In this document: positions 9,546-17,129 of the stretch, one piece after another
Position numbering within the stretch: the stretch's first letter is position 1
Layout: every line of letters begins with the position of its first letter
Assembly (NCBI GenBank): GCA_024641925.1
Contig: JAHECB010000011.1
Coordinates: 1-36,096, forward strand
Reading direction: 5' to 3'
DNA from: Betaproteobacteria bacterium
GTDB lineage: Bacteria; Pseudomonadota; Gammaproteobacteria; Burkholderiales; Burkholderiaceae_C
Length of the DNA: 36,096 nucleotides
The notes under the pieces: generated by a model
Seen by the model: the letters and a program-made list of their open reading frames with translations, nothing else
Database searches by the model: none
Told to the model about the DNA's origin: nothing
Program-made: the position numbers and the translations under genes

Positions 9546-11906
9546 ATGTCCCCAGCCACTGCCACCGCGCACCACAAGGTCCCGTTCGGGCAGAAAATCG
9601 CTTTCGGTCTGGGCATGCTGGCCAACCAGATGTTCCCGGCCGCCTTGGGCATCTTCATGGTGGTGCTGGTCCAGGACATGGGCTTCCCCGCCTGGATGTG
9701 GGGCGTGCTGTTTTTCCTGCCCCGGGTCTTCGATTCGGTCACCGACCCCATCATGGGTTTCATCTCGGACAACACGCGGTCCAAATGGGGCCGGCGCAAG
9801 CCGTATGTGCTGGCGGGCGCCATCATGATGGGCATCTCCTTCGTGGCGATGTGGCAGCTGTACCGCGACGACGGGGTCAACTACAACTTTGTCTATTTCC
9901 TGTGCTGGTCGCTGGTGTTCTACCTGGGCCTGACGCTGTTCAGCATTCCCTACGTGGCCATGGGCTACGAGATGAGCGATGACTTCCACGAGCGCACCAG
10001 CATCATGGCCGTGGCGCAGTGGATCGGCCAGTGGGCCTGGGTCATCGCGCCGTGGTTCTGGGTCGTGATGTACGACCCCAGCTGGTTCAAGAACGCCGAC
10101 ACCGCGACGCGCACACTGTCGGTCGGCGTTGGCGTGGTCTGCATGCTGCTGGCGATGGTGCCGGCGCTGTTCCTGCCCAGCCGCTCGACCCAGGACGACA
10201 CCCATCTGGTCCCGCTGAACCTGCACAACATCGGTGGCGGCATGCGGGAGATCCTGAACGGCTTCAAGGAGGCCCTGGGGTCGGCGCCGTTTCGCAAGCT
10301 GTGTTTCGCGACTTTCTTGATCTTCAACGCCTTCAACACGGTGGCGGCGTTTTCATTCTTCATCGTCGTCTACCACCTGTTTGCGGGCGATGCGGCGGCT
10401 GCCGGCATCTGGCCCACGCTGTTTGGCAGCATCGGCGCGCTCATCACCACCTTCGCCGTCATCCCCACCGTGGCGTGGATGTCGAAGAAGATGGGCAAGA
10501 AAAACGCCTTCATGCTGTCGCAGGGCATCTCCATCATCGGCTACGTGCTGCTGTGGTTCCTGATGATTCCGGGCAAGCCCTACATGTTCATGTTCGCATT
10601 GCCGTTCTTCTCTTTCGGCATCGGCGGCCTGTTCACTTTGATGATGTCGATGACCGCCGACGTGTGTGACCTGGACGAACTGGCCACGGGCAAGCGGCGC
10701 GAAGGCATCTTTGGCGCCATCTACTGGTGGATGGTGAAGTTCGGTTTTGCTATCGCGGGCTTGCTCAGCGGCGCCATCATGTCGTGGGTTGCGTTCACGC
10801 CAGGTGCCGCCGCGCAGCCCGCCGGTGCGGTGGACGGCATGCGCCTGTTCTATTCCGGCCTGCCCATCTTCGGCACATTGCTGGCGATGTGGATCATGCG
10901 CAACTACGACCTGGACGAGCAGCGCGCCACCGAGGTTCACGCCGAGCTCGAGCGCCGCAAGCTGCGCGCCGGCGGATCGTCGTCGTCCCAGGGCTCGGGT
11001 GCCCGGCCGTGGCTGGAAGAGCATGGCCTGCACCTGCCGGTGATGGAGAAGTCGCCGCTGGCGGACAAGACCGCGGCCGAAGTCCGCGCGTTGTATGCCG
11101 AGCTGTTCAGCAGCAAGGTGTATGGCTTGTGCTTCAGCGCCTACGTCGAAGGGCAGGGCGCGGGCGACCAGTTGACCGAGGCGCAGGTGCGCCGGCGCAT
11201 CGGGGTCATCGCGCCGCACACACGCTGGGTGCGATCGTTCGCCTGCAGCGAAGGTCACGAACTGATTCCCCGGCTGGCCCGCGAGAAGGGCATGAAGACC
11301 ATGGTCGGGGCCTGGATCAGCCACGACCGGGACCGCAACGAGCGCGAGATCGCCGGGCTGTTGACGCTGGCCCAGGCCGGCCTGGTCGACTTCGCCGTCG
11401 TGGGCAACGAAGTGCTGCTGCGCGGTGAACTGCCCGAGGCCGAACTGCTGGACTACATCCGGCGTGTCAAGGCCGCGCTGCCGGACGACGTGCCGGTGGG
11501 TTGCGTCGACGCCTATTACCAGTTCCTGGAACGGCCGGCGCTGACAGCGGCCTGCGACGTGCTGCTGCCCAACTGCTACCCCTTCTGGGAAGGCACCGAC
11601 ATTGCCATGGCCGCCCCCTACCTGCGCCGCATGGTCGGCCTGGTGCAGGCAGCGGGCGGCGAGAAGCCCGTCATCGTCACCGAAACCGGTTGGCCCGGCA
11701 ACGGGCAGCCGGTGGCCGGCGCCGTGCCTTCAGCCGAGAACGCCATGCGCTACTTCGTCGATGTCCAGCAATGGGCCCGGCGTGACGGCGTCAAGCTGTT
11801 CTACTTCTCCTCGTTCGACGAGCCGTGGAAGCTGAAGCAGGAAGGCGAGGTGGGCACCCAGTGGGGCCTGTGGGACAAGGACGAGCAGCCCAAGTACGGG
11901 GTCTAG
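9546..11906 (+). CDS. GPH-family sugar:cation symporter fused to a GH17 beta-1,3-glucanase domain
   Basis: A 786-residue two-domain protein. Residues about 10-455 are a 12-helix GPH (glycoside-pentoside-hexuronide) MFS transporter: VPFGQKIAFGLGMLANQ at the start, FLPRVFDSVTDPIMGFISDN and TRSKWGRRKPYVLAGA after helix 2, GKRREGIFGAIYWWMVKFGF late, and the usual NYDLDEQRATEVHAELERRK end. After a Ser/Gly linker (about 475-485), residues about 524-785 form a GH17 barrel: YGLCFSAYVEGQ, RSFACSEGHELIP, the acid/base Glu622 in VVGNEVLLR, DAYYQF, LPNCYPFWEG, the nucleophile Glu713 in VIVTETGWPG, and FYFSSFDEPWK. Both catalytic glutamates are present. With 12 helices the GH17 part should face the cytoplasm, suggesting uptake of laminari-oligosaccharides coupled to cleavage (inference). 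ATG 9546 was chosen over an in-frame GTG at 9522. Two LacI-type operators lie upstream. Confidence 0.93.
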   Translation: MSPATATAHHKVPFGQKIAFGLGMLANQMFPAALGIFMVVLVQDMGFPAWMWGVLFFLPRVFDSVTDPIMGFISDNTRSKWGRRKPYVLAGAIMMGISFVAMWQLYRDDGVNYNFVYFLCWSLVFYLGLTLFSIPYVAMGYEMSDDFHERTSIMAVAQWIGQWAWVIAPWFWVVMYDPSWFKNADTATRTLSVGVGVVCMLLAMVPALFLPSRSTQDDTHLVPLNLHNIGGGMREILNGFKEALGSAPFRKLCFATFLIFNAFNTVAAFSFFIVVYHLFAGDAAAAGIWPTLFGSIGALITTFAVIPTVAWMSKKMGKKNAFMLSQGISIIGYVLLWFLMIPGKPYMFMFALPFFSFGIGGLFTLMMSMTADVCDLDELATGKRREGIFGAIYWWMVKFGFAIAGLLSGAIMSWVAFTPGAAAQPAGAVDGMRLFYSGLPIFGTLLAMWIMRNYDLDEQRATEVHAELERRKLRAGGSSSSQGSGARPWLEEHGLHLPVMEKSPLADKTAAEVRALYAELFSSKVYGLCFSAYVEGQGAGDQLTEAQVRRRIGVIAPHTRWVRSFACSEGHELIPRLAREKGMKTMVGAWISHDRDRNEREIAGLLTLAQAGLVDFAVVGNEVLLRGELPEAELLDYIRRVKAALPDDVPVGCVDAYYQFLERPALTAACDVLLPNCYPFWEGTDIAMAAPYLRRMVGLVQAAGGEKPVIVTETGWPGNGQPVAGAVPSAENAMRYFVDVQQWARRDGVKLFYFSSFDEPWKLKQEGEVGTQWGLWDKDEQPKYGV

Positions 11907-11931
11907 TCTGACTGTTGCCAGGTACCGGCGA

Positions 11932-12540
11932 TCAGGGCGACGCCAACAGCTGCAGACCCAGCAGCGGCGCCATGATCAGCAACGCAATCCAGCCCACGCC
12001 TGCAGCAAGGCCCAAGACGACCAACAGGCCATCTCGGTTGATCATGCCAAAGGCCGTCAACGCGACCGCCAAGCCCGGCACGGTGTTGGTCAAGGGCAAG
12101 GGCACCAGTATCGAGGCACAGAACAGCATCAGGAACAGGCCCATCAGACGCTCAAAACGGGGCCCGGTGATGAACTGCAAACGGGGCCGGGAGAACCGTT
12201 CCACCCAGCCCAGCCATTTGCGCCCGCCGCGTGCGGTGCCGATCAGGCCCTTGCGGTCGATCATCCGGCCCGCAAAGCGCCGCGGCATCCAGGGTTTTTG
12301 GTGGCCCAGCACCATCTGCACGGCCAGGGCCATCATCGGCAGCGACACCAATTGCGGTACACCGTAGAGAAACGGTATGCAGCAGGGCAGCGCCAGCAGA
12401 AACAGACCGGCCCCAAAGGCGCTTTCGTCCAGTTCTTCAATGATCTCGCCCAGGCTGAAACCCGACGCGGGCGCGCGGTCAGCCAAGTCTTCGATGGTCT
12501 GCAACAGGGTGCGGGTCGGTGCGGTTTCCGGTGGGGTCAT
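11932..12540 (-). CDS. ExoD-family membrane protein
   Basis: A 202-residue integral membrane protein of the ExoD family, named for a Rhizobium gene affecting exopolysaccharide production and alkali tolerance; its biochemical function is unknown. Family signatures are visible: LGEIIEELDESAFGAGLFLL, LALPCCIPFLYGVPQLVSLP and, later, ILVPLPLTNTVPGLAVALTA. Four or so hydrophobic segments are arranged in two halves. I start it at ATG 12540 (MTPPETAPTRTLL); an ATG at 12582 would add 14 basic residues and cannot be excluded, as neither has a clear Shine-Dalgarno. It converges on the GPH-GH17 gene with only 25 bp between stops. Confidence 0.9.
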   Translation of the reverse strand: MTPPETAPTRTLLQTIEDLADRAPASGFSLGEIIEELDESAFGAGLFLLALPCCIPFLYGVPQLVSLPMMALAVQMVLGHQKPWMPRRFAGRMIDRKGLIGTARGGRKWLGWVERFSRPRLQFITGPRFERLMGLFLMLFCASILVPLPLTNTVPGLAVALTAFGMINRDGLLVVLGLAAGVGWIALLIMAPLLGLQLLASP

Positions 12541-12753
12541 GGTCCTGGTCTTCAGGCGTTTGGCGTGCCCTGGCTCGATCATGTTGCCGCCGTGTCTTCA
12601 GGCCCACACGGCCAGGGGGCATCTTTCAGAACCCGGCCTGCGCCACGTCCGGATGCGGCCCCATGCCGCCGACATGCCCGCACGCGGTCGATCAGCGAAA
12701 CGGCGCTAGGCACCCCGAAATTGCTGGGAGACGATGTCCGGCTGGCGGGTCTG
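12541..12753. other. Unassigned stretch between exoD and the reductase remnant
   Basis: No gene, repeat or terminator was recognised in these roughly 210 bp. It must hold the promoter of the ExoD-family gene on the minus strand. Confidence 0.4.
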
Positions 12754-13001
12754 ATGCGGCGCCGCATCTTTTTCATCGGCGCCACTGGCACCATCGGCCA
12801 GGCCACCGTGCGCGCGCTGTTGCGCAATGGGCACGAGGTGGTTGGTCTTGTGCGCCCGCGCGCTGTCGCCCGAAGACAGCGCGATGCTTCTTCCTGGCGC
12901 CGAATTGCGTGTGGGCGACGTGTGTGAAGCAGCCTCGCTGGCGCGTGACGCCGTCATTCGCGCTGTACAGCAAGCCGCACGTGGCGGTTCTGTAAGCCAT
13001 G
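12754..13001 (+). pseudogene. Remnant of an NAD(P)-binding reductase, probably divinyl-chlorophyllide 8-vinyl reductase (BciA-like)
   Basis: From the ATG at 12754 the frame reads MRRRIFFIGATGTIGQATVR then ALLRNGHEVVGLVRPRA, a Rossmann GxxGxxG dinucleotide-binding start. The match then jumps to the neighbouring frame: LSPEDSAMLLPGAELRVGDV followed by CEAASLARDAV, near 12857-12960. This combination is what I recall for BciA-type divinyl (proto)chlorophyllide 8-vinyl reductases of phototrophic betaproteobacteria; other atypical SDR/NmrA-type reductases start similarly. Only about 80 of the 300 or more expected residues remain, and the frame is broken by a small deletion. A third-frame end, FALYSKPHVAVL followed by a stop, may be leftover C-terminus. 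Pseudogene status is secure, the exact family less so. Confidence 0.6.
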
Positions 13002-13025
13002 GCCGCGTGAGCCCGCGGCCCTCGA

Positions 13026-13865
13026 TCATCTACCGACCGGGGGCACCCCATCCAGCGGCGCGAAGTCAGCCGCCTGCTTGGCTTTCCAGCCCTTGATGGC
13101 GACGGCCATTTCGTCGATGTCGAAGATGGCGCTTTGCAGCAGCGTCATCTGCTGCAAGGCATCCGCCACCGGGTGGTCCACCGCGTAGTTCAGGGCCTGC
13201 TTGCTGCCAGCCAGGGCCAGGGGCGACTTGGCCGCGATGCGCTGGGCCATCTGCAAGGCCTCGGCCAGTAGCGCTGTGGTGTCGGGCAGCACGGCATTCA
13301 CCAGGCCGGCCGCCAGCGCGCGCTGGGCATTCAGCCGGTCACCCGTGAACGCCATTTCGCGGGCAATGCCCGGGGGCACCACCTTGGGCAGGCGCTGCAA
13401 CACGCCCAGGTCGGCGGCCATGCCGATGTGGATCTCCTGCACCGTGAAAAAGGCGTCGGCGCTGCACAGGCGGATGTCGCAGGCCGTGGCCAGGTCCAGC
13501 GCGCCGCCGACACAGCCGCCCTGGATGGCGGCGATGACCGGGAAGGGCGCCTGCTCCAGCACGTCAAAACACTGCATCAATTGGCGCAGGTGGGTCTGGA
13601 AGGCCAGCCGTGCACGTGACGTGCTGGTGCGCAGGCCTTCAATGCCGTCGGCAAAGACGTCCAGCGACATCCCGGCGCTGAAGTGCTTGCCGGTGGACGA
13701 GATGACCAGCACGCGGGCCTGGGCCTGATCCTGCAACGCCGATACGGCGTCGCGGAAGGCCGGGAAAAAAGACGGGTCAAAGGTGTTCAGCCGTTCGGGC
13801 CTGCACAGCTGCAGATGCGCCACGGGGGTGTTGGCGCCAGAGACTTCGAAATAGGCTTCGCTCAT
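13026..13865 (-). CDS. Crotonase-family protein, probably delta(3,5)-delta(2,4)-dienoyl-CoA isomerase
   Basis: A 279-residue enoyl-CoA hydratase/isomerase superfamily enzyme for fatty-acid beta-oxidation. The oxyanion-hole segments are HFSAGMSLDVF and AAIQGGCVGGALDLATACDI. The stretch VQEIHIGMAADLGVLQRLPK closely follows mammalian ECH1 (KEVDVGLAADVGTLQRLPK), with the acidic residues used by dienoyl-CoA isomerases: Asp in ALDLATACD, Glu in VQEIHIG and Asp in AADLG. A true enoyl-CoA hydratase would have a second Glu in the first of these places. The start is ATG 13865 (MSEAYFEVSG). The gene is divergent from the lipase-like gene across about 80 bp. A possible TATGCT -10 six bases before the ATG would imply a leaderless mRNA. 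Confidence 0.88.
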   Translation of the reverse strand: MSEAYFEVSGANTPVAHLQLCRPERLNTFDPSFFPAFRDAVSALQDQAQARVLVISSTGKHFSAGMSLDVFADGIEGLRTSTSRARLAFQTHLRQLMQCFDVLEQAPFPVIAAIQGGCVGGALDLATACDIRLCSADAFFTVQEIHIGMAADLGVLQRLPKVVPPGIAREMAFTGDRLNAQRALAAGLVNAVLPDTTALLAEALQMAQRIAAKSPLALAGSKQALNYAVDHPVADALQQMTLLQSAIFDIDEMAVAIKGWKAKQAADFAPLDGVPPVGR

Positions 13866-13946
13866 GGCGCCAGCATAAACCCCAGATGTTGCAAGCCGCA
13901 CTTTGTGGGAGGGCGCGCGCGCCCAAGCTGTGCTGCAATGGGGGTC

Positions 13947-14822
13947 ATGTCCTTGTTCAAGACCGCCGACGGCCGCGAGCTTTTTGCCTGGCAATGGCCC
14001 GTGCCGCAGGGCCTGCGCGTGCAAGGCACGGTTCAGCTGGTGCACGGCCTGGGCGAACATCTGGGGCGTTATGCCGAACTGGTCAGGGTGCTCAATGGGG
14101 CCGGCTGGCGCGTGGTGGGTCACGACCAGTGGGGGCACGGTCGCAGCGCGGGTGCGCGGGGCAGCCTGGTGGCCGACGACACCTTGCTGCAGGACGTGGC
14201 TGCGCTGCGTGACCACGCGCACTGCGAAGGCCGTGTGGTGTTGCTGGGCCACAGCCTGGGCGGTCTGGTGGCCGCGCGTTTTGCCGCCGAAGAACTGGCC
14301 GCCAGCCCTGCGCCCTGGGCGCGGGGCATTGACGGGTTGGTGCTGTCGTCGCCGGCGTTGGACATCGGCTTGGGCGGCGTGCAACGCCTGCTGTTGGCCG
14401 CATTGAATCCGGTATGGCCCAACCTGCCGCTGCCCAATGGCCTGAAGCCGGCGTGGGTCAGCAGCGACCCGGCGGTGGTGCAGGCCTATGTGGACGACCC
14501 GCTGGTGCATGCGCGCATCACCCCCAAGCTGGTGCGGTTCATGGCCGATGCCGCCGAGGTCGTGACCGCGCGGGCGTCGCTGTGGCGCGTGCCCACGCTG
14601 CTGCAGTGGGCCGGCGACGACCACTGCGTGCGCCCCGAAGGCAGCGCAGCGTTTGCCGCAGCCGCGCCCGCCGCCACTGTCACGACCCAGTTGCTGGCCC
14701 ATTTTTCACACGAGATCTACAACGAACCCGGTCGTGAGCAGGCCTTTGCGCGGTTGCGCCGCTGGCTTGCACAATTCGGGCTGCCGCCACAGACTGCTGC
14801 GTTCAAGCCCGACTCAGCCTGA
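13947..14822 (+). CDS. Alpha/beta hydrolase, monoacylglycerol lipase-like
   Basis: A 291-residue lysophospholipase/monoacylglycerol-lipase family (Hydrolase_4) protein, probably cytoplasmic; no signal peptide. The family pattern is complete: LFAWQWPVPQG, VQLVHGLGEHLGRYAELVRV, VVGHDQWGHGRSAGARG, nucleophile Ser103 in LLGHSLGGLVAA, Asp225 in AGDDHCVRPEGS and His255 in FSHEIYNEPGRE. It likely releases fatty acids from monoglycerides or related esters, which would pair with the divergent beta-oxidation isomerase. ATG 13947 has a GGGGG run just upstream; an ATG at 13938 would add MGV. It is followed by the M20 peptidase gene 74 bp downstream. Confidence 0.9.
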   Translation: MSLFKTADGRELFAWQWPVPQGLRVQGTVQLVHGLGEHLGRYAELVRVLNGAGWRVVGHDQWGHGRSAGARGSLVADDTLLQDVAALRDHAHCEGRVVLLGHSLGGLVAARFAAEELAASPAPWARGIDGLVLSSPALDIGLGGVQRLLLAALNPVWPNLPLPNGLKPAWVSSDPAVVQAYVDDPLVHARITPKLVRFMADAAEVVTARASLWRVPTLLQWAGDDHCVRPEGSAAFAAAAPAATVTTQLLAHFSHEIYNEPGREQAFARLRRWLAQFGLPPQTAAFKPDSA

Positions 14823-14896
14823 GCGGGCCCTTCGCAACACCACTGCGGTGCGTGCGCAAGCCCTGCGCCCTAAGCCGTCAACCCAAGGATCACACC

Positions 14897-16369
14897 ATGA
14901 ATGCACCCCTGTCACCGGCCGCCTTGTCGGCTCTGGCGGCCTACAGCGACAGCGCCTGGGACCAGCGCATCGTGCCGGCGCTGACCGACTACATCGAAGT
15001 GCCGGCCAAGAGCCCCATGTTCGAGCCCGACTGGGCCGCCAAGGGCTTGCTCGACCGCGTGGTGCGTGACGCTGCGGCCTGGGTGGAGGGCCGCAAGGTG
15101 GCCGGCCTGAAACTGGAAGTCGTGCGCCTTGAAGGCCGCACGCCGCTGATCTTTTTTGACGTGCCGTCCACGCACCCTGCGGACAGCAACACCTCGGGCG
15201 ACACCGTGCTGCTGTACGGCCACCTGGACAAACAGCCTGAATTCAATGGCTGGCGCAAGGACCTGGGACCCTGGACGCCGAAGTACGAAAACGGCCTGCT
15301 GTATGGCCGCGGTGGTGCTGACGACGGTTATGCGGTGTACGCCGCCATCAGCGCCATCGAGGCGCTGGACGCACAAGGCATTCCGCGCCCGCGCTGCGTG
15401 GGCCTGATCGAAGCCTGTGAAGAAAGTGGTTCGCCCGATCTGCCAGGTTACATCGATGCGTTGCGGCCTCGTCTGGGTCAGGTGGGCCTGGTGGTGTGCC
15501 TGGACAGCGGCGCCGGCAACTACGACCAGCTGTGGTTGACCACCAGCTTGCGCGGCATGGTCAGCGGCGTGTTGAAGGTGGAGATCCTGAGCGAGGGCAT
15601 CCACAGCGGCGACGCCAGCGGCCTGGTACCCAGCAGTTTTCGCATCCTTCGCCACGTGCTGGACCGGCTGGAAGACAGCGCCACGGGCGAACTGCTGCCG
15701 CAAAGCTTTCACTGCGAAGTGCCGGCCTCGCGTCTGGCGCAGGCCCAGGCCACGGCGGCCATCCTGAAAGACGAAGTCTGGAAGCGCATGCCCTGGTCGT
15801 GCGGTGCCGACGGCGGTCCCACGCTGCCCACCACCACCGACCCCGTGCAGGGCCTGCTCAACCGCACCTGGCGGCCCACGCTCAGTGTCACCGGCGTTGA
15901 CGGTTTCCCGGCCCTGTCCAGTGCCGGCAATGTGCTGCGGCCCTACACGGCCTTCAAGCTGAGCCTGCGCCTGCCGCCGCTGGTGGATGGCAACCAGGCC
16001 AGCCTGAAGCTGAAGGCCTTGCTGGAAGACAACGCGCCCTACAACGCCAAGGTCACCTTCCACGCCGACGGCCGCGCCGGCGCACTGGGTGCCAATGGCT
16101 GGAACGCGCCCGAACTGTCGCCCTGGCTGGAAACGGCCTTGAATTCGGCTTCAGGCGCCCACTTTGGCGCGCCGCTGGGTTACATCGGCCAGGGCGGCAC
16201 GATTCCGCTCATGAGCATGCTGGGGCAGGCCTTCCCGAAGGCGCAGATGATGGTCTGCGGTGTGTTGGGCCCCAAGAGCAATGCCCATGGCCCCAACGAA
16301 TTCCTGCACGTGCCCTATGGCAAGAAGCTGACAGCCGCCGTGGCACAGGTGATGGCGGCCTGCCCTTGA
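14897..16369 (+). CDS. M20 family metallopeptidase
   Basis: A 490-residue zinc-dependent peptidase of the M20 (ArgE/DapE/CPG2/carnosinase) family. Metal-binding motifs are visible: LLYGHLDKQPEF (His and Asp), YGRGGADDGYAVYA (bridging Asp), IEACEESGSPD (catalytic and metal Glu) and, near the C-terminus, SNAHGPNEFLHVPYG (His). The dimerisation domain lies at about residues 220-370. The length and motif set resemble the cytosolic nonspecific dipeptidase/CPG2-like branch; the substrate is unknown. The ATG at 14897 has an AAGGAT Shine-Dalgarno at 14885-14890, which decides against the upstream in-frame ATG at 14852. It lies downstream of the lipase-like gene and converges on dedA. Confidence 0.93.
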   Translation: MNAPLSPAALSALAAYSDSAWDQRIVPALTDYIEVPAKSPMFEPDWAAKGLLDRVVRDAAAWVEGRKVAGLKLEVVRLEGRTPLIFFDVPSTHPADSNTSGDTVLLYGHLDKQPEFNGWRKDLGPWTPKYENGLLYGRGGADDGYAVYAAISAIEALDAQGIPRPRCVGLIEACEESGSPDLPGYIDALRPRLGQVGLVVCLDSGAGNYDQLWLTTSLRGMVSGVLKVEILSEGIHSGDASGLVPSSFRILRHVLDRLEDSATGELLPQSFHCEVPASRLAQAQATAAILKDEVWKRMPWSCGADGGPTLPTTTDPVQGLLNRTWRPTLSVTGVDGFPALSSAGNVLRPYTAFKLSLRLPPLVDGNQASLKLKALLEDNAPYNAKVTFHADGRAGALGANGWNAPELSPWLETALNSASGAHFGAPLGYIGQGGTIPLMSMLGQAFPKAQMMVCGVLGPKSNAHGPNEFLHVPYGKKLTAAVAQVMAACP

Positions 16370-16396
16370 GGGCGGCTGGCGGTGGGGTGCCGTCGG

Positions 16397-17047
16397 TCAG
16401 ACCTTGACCACCACCCGTTTGGACCGCCAGGCTCCCACCAGCACCACCAGGCCGGGCAACAGCAGCATGGCCCAGATGATGTGCGACAGGTGCTGCTTCA
16501 CAAACGGCACGTTGCCAAACAGGTAGCCCACCAAGGTGATGCTGCACACCCATAACGCACCGCCGGTGACGTCGTAAAGGCTGAACTTGCGGCGTGTCAT
16601 CTGCGCCACGCCCGCCACAAAGGGCGCAAAGGTGCGCAAGAACGGCATGAAACGCGCTGCCACGATGGTGATGCCGCCGTGTTTTTCGTAAAACGCATGC
16701 GTGCGGTCGAAAGCACTGCGGTTGAACCAGCGCGAATTTTCCCAGCCGAAGACCTTGGGGCCCAGGTGCCGGCCGATGGTGTAGTTGGTCTGGTTGCCGG
16801 CCACCGCCGCCAGTGTCAGCAGCAACATCGTCAGCGGCAGGCTCATCAGGCCCAGGCCACACAGCGCGCCGGTCACGAACAGCAGTGAATCGCCGGGCAG
16901 GAACGGCATCACCACCAGGCCTGTTTCAACAAAGATGATCAGAAACAGCAGGGCATAGACCCCGCTGCCGTAGGTCTGCACAAAAGTGGTCAGGTGCACG
17001 TCTACGTGCAGGATGAAGTCGATCAGTTGTGCGGCGATGTCGATCAT
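16397..17047 (-). CDS. DedA family membrane protein
   Basis: A 216-residue polytopic inner-membrane protein of the DedA (SNARE-associated/VTT) family, whose members act in undecaprenyl-phosphate or phospholipid translocation and in envelope homeostasis. Signatures: FVETGLVVMPFLPGDSLLFV near residue 40 (conserved Glu and the GDS motif) and AARFMPFLRTFAPFVAGVAQ near 130 (the conserved R-x3-R region). Five or so hydrophobic segments. The start MIDIAAQLIDFI at 17047 was preferred to an ATG four codons upstream; neither has a clear Shine-Dalgarno. It lies 82 bp downstream of amgK on the same strand, in the place where murU is found in Pseudomonas. Confidence 0.92.
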   Translation of the reverse strand: MIDIAAQLIDFILHVDVHLTTFVQTYGSGVYALLFLIIFVETGLVVMPFLPGDSLLFVTGALCGLGLMSLPLTMLLLTLAAVAGNQTNYTIGRHLGPKVFGWENSRWFNRSAFDRTHAFYEKHGGITIVAARFMPFLRTFAPFVAGVAQMTRRKFSLYDVTGGALWVCSITLVGYLFGNVPFVKQHLSHIIWAMLLLPGLVVLVGAWRSKRVVVKV

Positions 17048-17129
17048 GGTGGCGCACATTGTGGGGCGTGGTGGTCGCCGCGGTCCGCGAAAAAGGGCGC
17101 GAAGGCGGCGCCCGCACCCATGGCCGGCG

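Noticed and set aside
13026-14702. A 558-codon minus-strand frame that would extend the crotonase gene
   Set aside because: The extra N-terminus is antisense to the lipase-like gene and low in complexity; the crotonase start at 13865 fits the family.
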